NCBI GenBank assembly: GCA_036567205.1
Contig: DATCVA010000181.1
Coordinates: 1-5,395, forward strand
Direction: 5' to 3'
DNA length: 5,395 bases
Source of the DNA: DATCVA01 sp036567205
Lineage (GTDB): Bacteria > Pseudomonadota > Gammaproteobacteria > Burkholderiales > Burkholderiaceae_B
The notes beneath the pieces are model-generated. The model had not been told where the DNA came from. It did no database searches and saw only the letters and a list, made by a program, of their open reading frames with translations. The translations under genes and the position numbers were made by a program. Positions 1 to 3,880 of this stretch are shown piece after piece; position 1 is the first letter of the stretch, and each line of letters begins with the position of its first letter.

Positions 1-326
1 AAGGTCTTGATTACCCTGCCCCAAAAGGTACTCCCATCCGCGCAACGGCTCAAGGGAAAATCTCTTTCATTGGCGTCCAAAATGGATATGGCAAAGTAAT
101 CTTCATAGAGCACGACAATGATTACTCCACTGTCTATGCGCATCAAAGCCGTTTTAAGAATGGTCTAAAAAAAGGTGTCAGCATAGAAAAAGGACAAATC
201 ATTGGCTATGTCGGTTCAACCGGAATATCCAGTGGCCCTCATTTGCATTACGAGCTCCGCGTCAACAATCAACCGGTAGACCCCATCCAGGAAAAACGGC
301 AACTGGCCTCCTATGTCCCAAGATAA
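1..326 (+). CDS. M23-family (LytM/LasA-type) metallopeptidase, C-terminal part only
   Basis: The 5' end is cut by the window edge; the reading frame begins at base 3 and gives 107 residues before a TAA. The visible part is the core of a peptidase M23 domain, a zinc endopeptidase fold that cleaves peptidoglycan cross-bridges or, in degenerate members, activates amidases. It opens at GLDYPAPKGTPI, the region just after the first zinc-binding His; Asp3 is the expected zinc ligand. The second motif GPHLHYEL (His80 and His82) supplies the catalytic and zinc-binding histidines, and YAH (residues 45-47) fits the family's conserved central His. The active-site residues that can be seen are present, so this part is probably a functional enzyme. 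It would act in the periplasm or on the cell envelope, though any signal peptide is off-window. The next gene is on the opposite strand. It has no evident link to the metal genes and may mark the edge of the island. Confidence 0.9.
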   Translation, partial: GLDYPAPKGTPIRATAQGKISFIGVQNGYGKVIFIEHDNDYSTVYAHQSRFKNGLKKGVSIEKGQIIGYVGSTGISSGPHLHYELRVNNQPVDPIQEKRQLASYVPR

Positions 327-649
327 GGACACATTACGCTGCCCGAATAGCGGTAGCCCGCAAATTACATAAATTGATCCGTCCGATCAAGAACTCACGG
401 CCACCGGCAAGGAAAGCACCAGTTCGATCCAACTTGGGGTAGCCATGCCAAACCAGCCCAATTGGTGGCCGAACATGGTCAGCGTCGTAACGATCAAGGT
501 AAGCAGCAAGGTCCACCAAAAGCGGCGGCTAAAGTCGGCCAGCTCGGGATTGTCATCGTCGAGCGTAGGTCAGTCCACCTGATTGCTCAAACCTTACCTT
601 ACCGTCCCGTCCTACTGGGTACGTAGGTCGCTGTTCTCGCCAATTGAAT
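327..649. other. gene-poor junction with a decayed copA fragment
   Basis: No intact gene lies between the M23 stop and the methyltransferase stop. The stretch holds the ATPase remnant described separately, a hairpin-forming GCTGCC/GGTAGC pair (338-343 and 352-357, one G-T pair, no T-run after it), a TTGATC-CGTCC-GATCAA inverted repeat at 374-390 exactly beside the point where ATPase similarity ends, and CGTAGGTC as a direct repeat at 564-571 and 622-629. Together these suggest a recombination scar rather than a regulatory region. Confidence 0.5.
388..569 (-). pseudogene. remnant of a copper-type P1B ATPase (pre-TM1 and TM1 region)
   Basis: On the minus strand, in a frame closed by stops at 570-572 (TGA, upstream) and 387-389 (TGA, downstream), about 60 codons read PTLDDDNPELADFSRRFWW, then a hydrophobic run (LLLTLIVTTLTMFGH), then a segment ending in IELVLSLP. 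This is the recognisable stretch of bacterial Cu(I) P-type ATPases between the N-terminal metal-binding part and the second membrane helix: ENPEL..F.RRFWW, TM1, then the amphipathic W.ELVL..P segment. There is no start codon, no phosphorylation domain and no CPC motif, so it cannot be functional. Similarity appears to stop near base 396-405, next to a small inverted repeat. The corresponding part of the intact copA lies off the right edge, so whether this is a duplicated piece of it or of a different ATPase cannot be decided here. Recognition is from family knowledge, not a search. Confidence 0.72.
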
Positions 650-655
650 TCAATT
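642..655. repeat. 14-bp perfect AT-rich palindrome over the methyltransferase stop
   Basis: AATTGAATTCAATT is its own reverse complement and contains the TGA stop (650-652) of the minus-strand methyltransferase. No T-run follows in either direction, so it is not a standard intrinsic terminator. It may be incidental. Confidence 0.4.
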
Positions 656-1264
656 CTTGCGGCAATAACAGTAAACGAACTTTTGCAAGGCTCCTGATGG
701 CGTATGGTGATCTTCCTTTACATGACGCAGCAGCGTGAAACGAGCACCAAACTCGGCATACAACTCTTCAGCGCTGTACCGCGTAACTGGCAGCCCACTG
801 CACTGCGTTGGGCCATCTTCGGAAAAGGTAGCAATGATTACATGCCCTCCCGGCCTGACTGAACGCAGAACCTGTTCAACGTAGGCATGGCGCTCCTGCG
901 GAGATGTCAGAAAATGGAAGACCGCACGATCATGCCAAACATCGTACGCATATTGAGGAAGTTGTACTTCGACAATGTTGGCTTCCATCCATTGCACAGT
1001 CTGCGAGCGGCTACCAAGCCGTTGCTGAGCGACAGCCAAAGCCGTCGCAGAAAGATCAAGAATTGTAATCTTGGAAAAGCCCTTATCAAGAAGGTCATCA
1101 ACTAATGTAGAAGCGCCACCTCCCACATCAATAATCGAGGCGTCGGCAAGCAGCCCAGTTTCGTTGATAAATTGTAACGATAGCTTGGCGTGCGTTTGAA
1201 ACCAACTTACGTGATCGCTCGACTTTGAGGTGTAAATGGTATCCCAATGTTCCTTTGATTGCAT
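650..1264 (-). CDS. class I SAM-dependent methyltransferase, substrate unknown
   Basis: A 204-residue protein with a Rossmann-type methyltransferase domain filling most of its length. Motif I is IIDVGGGAS (residues 44-52), the SAM-binding glycine loop; Asp70 in ILDLS is the likely motif II acidic residue that binds the ribose; DVWHDRAVFHFL (108-119) is motif IV; RPGGHVIIATF (137-147) is the post-III loop and following strand. The N-terminus (SKEHWDTIY..K....VSWFQ) is typical of a group of small bacterial methyltransferases distantly like the METTL10/CSKMT type; their bacterial substrates are not known to me. The ATG at 1262-1264 is preferred over the GTG 15 bases upstream because a strong Shine-Dalgarno sequence (AGAGGA, 1271-1276) sits six bases before it and lies inside the longer reading. 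There is no membrane segment, so it is cytoplasmic. It is divergent from chrA. A role in metal resistance is only suggested by position; it might equally be a passenger. Confidence 0.85.
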   Translation of the reverse strand: MQSKEHWDTIYTSKSSDHVSWFQTHAKLSLQFINETGLLADASIIDVGGGASTLVDDLLDKGFSKITILDLSATALAVAQQRLGSRSQTVQWMEANIVEVQLPQYAYDVWHDRAVFHFLTSPQERHAYVEQVLRSVRPGGHVIIATFSEDGPTQCSGLPVTRYSAEELYAEFGARFTLLRHVKEDHHTPSGALQKFVYCYCRKN

Positions 1265-1534
1265 GGCAAATCCTCTCACTGCGCATTTACTCTATGCGAC
1301 ACGGTTGACGTCTTCTATGTCAATCCTCAGTTTATCCCGATTGCCTCCTATATCGATAGGCATCAATGAGGCACCACCCCCTCTAACCAAACTGCCGAAC
1401 CCGTGGCATAAGAGTCGGCACAATTAGGATTACCACAACCTTCGAGCCAATCTAAACAACCGTACAATGCAGAGTTTCGAGCATGATGTAGTAACTATTT
1501 TTAGAATTAAACGTAAGGTAAAGTAAGCAGAAAA
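1265..1534. promoter_or_regulatory. divergent intergenic region between methyltransferase and chrA
   Basis: This 270-bp gap must supply 5' signals for both outward-facing genes. For the minus strand there is a perfect -35 hexamer TTGACA (1318-1323), but the best -10 at 18 bases spacing (TCGCAT, 1294-1299) is weak. The same -35 is one arm of an inverted repeat TTGAC (1305-1309), nine-base spacer, GTCAA (1319-1323), which could be an operator. Nested dyads lie nearby: CCTAT-ATCG-ATAGG (1347-1360) inside GCCTC/GAGGC (1343-1347 and 1368-1372). For chrA a good -10-like TAGAAT lies at 1502-1507, but no convincing -35 is at the right distance. No recognised metal-regulator operator (MerR/CueR type) was seen. 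Confidence 0.4.
1271..1277 (-). promoter_or_regulatory. ribosome binding site fixing the methyltransferase start
   Basis: GAGAGGA on the minus strand, six bases before the ATG at 1262-1264. It overlaps the alternative upstream GTG (1277-1279), which has no comparable site, so it decides the start. Confidence 0.75.
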
Positions 1535-2755
1535 ATGACGTCAATAACGACCCGCGACCCGTCTGCTGAAACGATCAACGCCTGGGAGGTGTTTCTCATT
1601 TTTCTTCGGCTCGGGCTTACCTCGTTTGGCGGCCCGGTTGCCCATCTTGGCTACTTTCGAGAGGAGTTCGTTAACCGCCGCCGCTGGCTCAGTGACCACA
1701 GCTATACGGATCTTGTCGCTCTTTGCCAGTTTTTACCTGGTCCGGCCAGCAGCCAAGTGGGTTTAGCGCTTGGATTATCGCGCGCGGGGTATTCCGGCGC
1801 GCTCGCGGCTTGGTTGGGTTTCACCCTTCCATCGGCTATCGTGCTCATACTCTTCGCGCTCGGTATTTCAACCTGGGGGGCAGCCGTTCCGGACGGCATA
1901 TTGCAGGGCTTAAAAATTGCGGCGGTAGCCGTCGTTGCACAAGCCGTATGGGGAATGGCGCGTAGCCTATGCGTGGGCGCCATACGAGTGACCATAATGG
2001 CCATCGTGTCTTGTGTGGTTCTGGCATGGCCAAGCGTTTGGGGCCAAGTAAGCATGATTATTGCAGCAGGATTTGTTGGTTTGTTTTTATTCAAAGCAAC
2101 TGAAGAATTAGCGCATGAGCCGCTGGACATTACAGTGAGTCGTCGTACCGGCGCCGTTTTCCTGGCGCTATGTATTGCTCTATTGATTGGTCTGCCCCTG
2201 CTTGTTCAGGTCTGGCCAAGCCAGGCACTGTCTATGTTCGATGTGTTTTACCGGGTCGGATCCTTGGTTTTTGGTGGTGGGCATGTGATTTTGCCACTAT
2301 TGCAAGCCGAGGTTGTGCCCAACGGTTGGGTTGCCAATGACACGTTTCTGGCGGGCTATGGCGCCGCTCAGGCCGTTCCAGGTCCACTCTTCACGTTTGC
2401 CGCCTTTTTGGGAGCATCAATGGCAGCGCCACCAAATGGCTGGTTGGGTGGCCTGCTTTGCCTGGCTGCCATCTTTGTACCTTCGTTTCTAATCGTAGTA
2501 GGTGCCCTGCCGTTCTGGGAACAACTGCGCACCAATATGCATATGCGGGCTGCACTGATTGGCGTGAACGCCGCCGTCGTCGGCTTATTGCTGGCCGCGC
2601 TTTATGATCCGGTCTGGACCAGTGCGATCCATCGGCCCACCGACTTTGGGCTGGCGTTAATGGCTCTCGTTGCCTTGATGTTCTGGCGTCTTCCGCCTTG
2701 GCTGACTGTGTTGGGATGCGGACTAGGCGGCTGGTTGCTCAGTATGGTCTTGTAA
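1535..2755 (+). CDS. chrA: ChrA chromate efflux transporter, two-domain form
   Basis: A 406-residue inner-membrane protein of the CHR family, which exports chromate from the cytoplasm and gives chromate resistance. Length matches the long (two-domain) ChrA proteins of about 400 residues. The N-terminal CHR domain has the hallmark FGGPVAHLGYF (residues 31-41) and QFLPGPASSQ (65-74); the C-terminal, homologous half repeats the pattern as FGGGHVILPLL (246-256) and AQAVPGPLFTFAAF (278-291). Many hydrophobic segments span the chain, for example near residues 89-111, 152-165, 173-187 and 207-226. No frameshift or missing motif is seen, so it is probably active. The start is the first in-frame ATG; the Shine-Dalgarno signal is poor (TAAGG at 1514-1518 is about 16 bases away), so translation may be modest or the start uncertain. 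Neither chrB nor other chr genes are in the window. It converges on the minus-strand copper genes. Confidence 0.95.
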   Translation: MTSITTRDPSAETINAWEVFLIFLRLGLTSFGGPVAHLGYFREEFVNRRRWLSDHSYTDLVALCQFLPGPASSQVGLALGLSRAGYSGALAAWLGFTLPSAIVLILFALGISTWGAAVPDGILQGLKIAAVAVVAQAVWGMARSLCVGAIRVTIMAIVSCVVLAWPSVWGQVSMIIAAGFVGLFLFKATEELAHEPLDITVSRRTGAVFLALCIALLIGLPLLVQVWPSQALSMFDVFYRVGSLVFGGGHVILPLLQAEVVPNGWVANDTFLAGYGAAQAVPGPLFTFAAFLGASMAAPPNGWLGGLLCLAAIFVPSFLIVVGALPFWEQLRTNMHMRAALIGVNAAVVGLLLAALYDPVWTSAIHRPTDFGLALMALVALMFWRLPPWLTVLGCGLGGWLLSMVL

Positions 2756-2828
2756 ATTCGTTGTAGATAAAAATGTCGCACTGGCCTGGTAAAACGCCTT
2801 TTTTCGCAACAAAAATAACGAATAGGTA

Positions 2829-2948
2829 TCAATGCTTGTGCTGATGATGTGAGTCGTGGGTGTGTTCCTGCTGGTGCGCCAGCGTACCGGCTTCGGCTTG
2901 TTTGAGGATCGCCATGATCTGGCTATCGGTAAATCGGGATTGCTTCAT
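2829..2948 (-). pseudogene. IS3-family OrfA N-terminus joined to a histidine-rich tail (39 codons)
   Basis: The ATG at 2946-2948 opens a 39-codon frame. Residues 1-22 begin MKQSRFTDSQIMAILKQAE, the typical N-terminal helix of the helix-turn-helix transposase subunit OrfA of IS3-family elements, which normally continues for roughly 90-100 residues. Here similarity ends at about residue 22 (Gly-Thr). The remaining 17 residues are unrelated and His-rich: seven histidines among residues 25-39, ending HHQHKH before TGA. An AAGGA lies 11 bases before the ATG, a slightly long spacing. The simplest reading is a deletion or one-ended rearrangement that fused the start of an IS to the 3' end of another gene, whose His-rich end would suit a metal-binding protein. 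The frame is open, so a small peptide could be made, but function is unproven. The tail's original family is not recognised. Confidence 0.6.
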
Positions 2949-2999
2949 GCTGTCGAATTTCCTTGTTGTGAAAATTCTACTTCAGCTCACTGCGGTTTT
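2883..2999 (-). mobile_element. left-end remnant of an IS3-family insertion sequence
   Basis: The first 22 codons of OrfA (2883-2948) together with the preceding minus-strand leader, which includes an AAGGA ribosome binding site, are the only IS3-type sequence visible. No OrfB (DDE integrase domain), no right end and no certain terminal inverted repeat are present, so the outer boundary near 2999 is a guess. The element cannot move by itself. Confidence 0.5.
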
Positions 3000-3019
3000 A
3001 CGGGGGGATTACCCCCCGT
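3000..3019. repeat. perfect GC-rich hairpin ACGGGGGG-ATTA-CCCCCCGT
   Basis: Eight-base arms (3000-3007 and 3012-3019) with a four-base loop give a very stable stem of six consecutive G-C pairs plus two more. It lies 24 bases past the stop of the Met-rich gene in its direction of transcription. No T-run follows it on either strand (it is followed by AAAA on the minus strand), so it is not a classical intrinsic terminator, though it may stabilise the mRNA 3' end or mark the IS end. Confidence 0.6.
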
Positions 3020-3043
3020 GCGTAACCCCAAACCCAAGTCTGA

Positions 3044-3382
3044 CTATTTAGATGCAGACGAGGACGGCACTTCAAGCTTGTCGGCATATTTCATCATAAT
3101 GTCGCCCATGGCGCGCATCATCTCGCCATGCATCTGCATCATGACTTTTCCGTTGGGCCCGCCTCCTCCACCCATCATCGGACAACTGCCCATCATGCCT
3201 CCCTCGTTCATCCCGCCGCGCATCATATGACCCATTTTGGGCGCATTGCCATCCTGCATCATGCCTGATGCATTGGGCATGGCTGCGGTGCCCTCACCGC
3301 TGGGCGTAGCAGCAAAAGTTGCGCCGCCCACACCCAATAAGAGAACAGTAAGGGGGGCAATAAGTAATTTCTTTGTATTCAT
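3044..3382 (-). CDS. secreted methionine-rich protein, probable periplasmic copper binder
   Basis: A 112-residue protein. Residues 1-24 form a classic Sec signal peptide: Asn-Thr-Lys-Lys, a hydrophobic core (LLIAPLTVLLLGVGG) and a likely cleavage after ATFA. The mature part is low-complexity, rich in Met and Gly: 19 methionines fall between residues 35 and 97, mostly as MM pairs and MxxMM spacings (MGHMMRGGMNEGGMMG, 50-65), plus one Cys (67) in SCPMM and two His (52, 85). A Gly5 run (71-75) separates the Met cluster from a probable helix (79-102, MMQMHGEMMRAMGDIMMKYADKL). Met-thioether clusters of this type bind Cu(I) in periplasmic copper proteins, and the gene lies downstream of copA on the same strand, so periplasmic copper binding is inferred. 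It is not clearly CopK, CopG or any named family. The ribosome binding site is excellent. The gap to copA is about 500 bp, so it may have its own promoter. Confidence 0.85.
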   Translation of the reverse strand: MNTKKLLIAPLTVLLLGVGGATFAATPSGEGTAAMPNASGMMQDGNAPKMGHMMRGGMNEGGMMGSCPMMGGGGGPNGKVMMQMHGEMMRAMGDIMMKYADKLEVPSSSASK

Positions 3383-3388
3383 GTGTAT

Positions 3389-3393
3389 CTCCT
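3389..3393 (-). promoter_or_regulatory. ribosome binding site of the Met-rich gene
   Basis: AGGAG on the minus strand with a six-base spacer to the ATG at 3380-3382, an ideal arrangement that confirms the start and predicts strong translation. Confidence 0.85.
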
Positions 3394-3413
3394 AAATTCA
3401 ATGAGCTGTAAAC

Positions 3414-3433
3414 GTGGGTCAGCACAGACCCAC
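3414..3433. promoter_or_regulatory. inverted repeat GTGGGTC-N6-GACCCAC in the Met-rich gene leader
   Basis: Perfect seven-base arms (3414-3420 and 3427-3433) around AGCACA, 31 bases before the Met-rich start codon. On the minus strand it is followed by GTTTAC, too T-poor for a confident terminator. It could be an operator, or an RNA hairpin in the 5' leader. It does not match the CueR or CopR operators I know. Confidence 0.45.
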
Positions 3434-3527
3434 AGTTTGCACAAATTCTTTAAATAAACACTAATCACAGCCGCAGAGGCGGTGATACATATTTGCGTAC
3501 CGCGCAGGTCTTCTTGCATATCCGAGC

Positions 3528-3641
3528 TCACCGATACTTGAGCTTGCGAACGTATGGCCGTCGGCGGTATGTCTGGACATACCGTGATACAGCTAACCCT
3601 GCGATCAAAATACCTGCGACGGTTTTGATCCACGTTTTCAT
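3528..3641 (-). CDS. possible small membrane peptide, 37 aa, unrecognised
   Basis: An ATG at 3639-3641 opens a 37-codon frame that has the shape of a small single-span inner-membrane protein: a short basic start (MKTWIKT), a hydrophobic segment of about 12 residues (VAGILIAGLAVS, 8-19), then a strongly basic tail (YRRRPYVRKLKYR), which would favour a cytoplasmic C-terminus. No family is recognised. There is no visible Shine-Dalgarno sequence; the upstream bases are AT-rich and include TATACT at 3648-3653, close enough that a transcript from it would begin at about the ATG, but no -35 supports this. The frame contains the 20-bp dyad at 3565-3584. It lies between copA and the Met-rich gene on the same strand. 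It may be a real small gene, a remnant, or chance; a longer overlapping frame (3379-3633) looks less protein-like. Confidence 0.3.
   Translation of the reverse strand: MKTWIKTVAGILIAGLAVSRYVQTYRRRPYVRKLKYR
3565..3584. promoter_or_regulatory. 20-bp near-continuous palindrome CGGTATGTC-TG-GACATACCG
   Basis: Perfect nine-base arms (3565-3573 and 3576-3584) separated by two bases. The dyad is longer and tighter than expected by chance and has the form of a dimeric-repressor operator. It lies about 180 bases upstream of the Met-rich start codon and inside the possible 37-aa ORF. No cognate regulator is in the window, and I do not recognise the motif. Confidence 0.5.
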
Positions 3642-3831
3642 TAAATTAGTATAAATTATCGGTTGATGTATTACCTATAGGCCGTTACGAATCAATACCT
3701 TTAAAGTCGGCTACCCCCGAGGAATGCTGAGATTTTCCTCAAACCATATTACTCGTCACTCCGAGTCTGTGCTGAAGAAGCAACATAATTGGCGTTCATC
3801 TGCCGTTAACCACTCCTCTTGGCTAATCTAG

Positions 3832-3846
3832 GGAAAACGATTTTCC
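3832..3846. repeat. small hairpin shortly after the copA stop
   Basis: GGAAAA-CGA-TTTTCC, six-base arms with a three-base loop, begins 34 bases beyond the copA stop in the direction of transcription. It is mostly A-T pairs, and on the minus strand no T-run follows, so terminator function is doubtful. Confidence 0.3.
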
Positions 3847-3880
3847 GTCGAAGTCCAGTGTAACTAGGTTGCCGTCCATC

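Larger units (their letters stand above)
2756..3043. other. junction between chrA and the copper genes, with IS scar
   Basis: This convergent gap holds the IS3-type OrfA fragment and His-rich tail, the GC-rich hairpin at 3000-3019 and, beside chrA, a 7-bp inverted repeat ATTCGTT (2756-2762) / AACGAAT (2817-2823) bracketing a T6 run (2799-2804). No strong intrinsic terminator for chrA could be identified: the only stem before the T-run is three base pairs (GGC 2783-2785 with GCC 2796-2798). Confidence 0.5.
3383..3880. other. 498-bp region between copA and the Met-rich gene
   Basis: This stretch lacks an obvious conserved gene. It holds a possible 37-aa membrane peptide (3528-3641), a perfect 20-bp dyad (3565-3584), a second dyad (3414-3433), an imperfect hairpin ATCAC(AGC)CGC / GCGGTGAT around 3464-3486, a GAGGAA/TTCCTC pair (3719-3724 and 3735-3740) and GGAAAA-CGA-TTTTCC (3832-3846) shortly after the copA stop. 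A minus-strand open stretch at 3756-3827 reads EEWLTADERQLCCFF, vaguely like a decayed small Cys-containing protein, without a start. No clear promoter was found, although AT-rich sequence with a TATACT (3648-3653, minus) lies just before the 37-aa ORF. Confidence 0.45.

Noticed and set aside
334..519. 61-codon minus-strand frame
   Set aside because: It overlaps the copA remnant in a different frame; the recognisable ATPase sequence is in the other frame and this one resembles nothing known to me.
1265..1279. GTG start giving a five-residue longer methyltransferase
   Set aside because: The GTG lies on the Shine-Dalgarno sequence that serves the ATG at 1262-1264, and the family N-terminus begins at that ATG.
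1363..1473. startless minus-strand frame with CLDWLEGCGNPNC between the methyltransferase and chrA
   Set aside because: The three-cysteine pattern looked like the end of a metal-sensing regulator, but it matches no family I can name and has no ATG.
1702..2130. 142-codon minus-strand frame within chrA
   Set aside because: Antisense of an intact, motif-complete chrA; Ala/Thr/Pro-rich shadow composition.
2783..2804. intrinsic terminator after chrA
   Set aside because: There is a T6 run, but only a three-base GGC/GCC stem precedes it, too weak to call.
2856..3230. plus-strand frame opposite the Met-rich gene
   Set aside because: It is the antisense shadow of the Met codons of that gene (giving His and Ile runs) and of the IS remnant.
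3379..3633. 84-codon minus-strand frame overlapping the Met-rich start
   Set aside because: Its composition looks non-protein-like, it has no hydrophobic or domain pattern, and it runs through the strong ribosome binding site of the next gene.
3823..3879. 18-codon ORF starting one base after the copA stop
   Set aside because: No ribosome binding site, no recognisable sequence, and too short to distinguish from chance.
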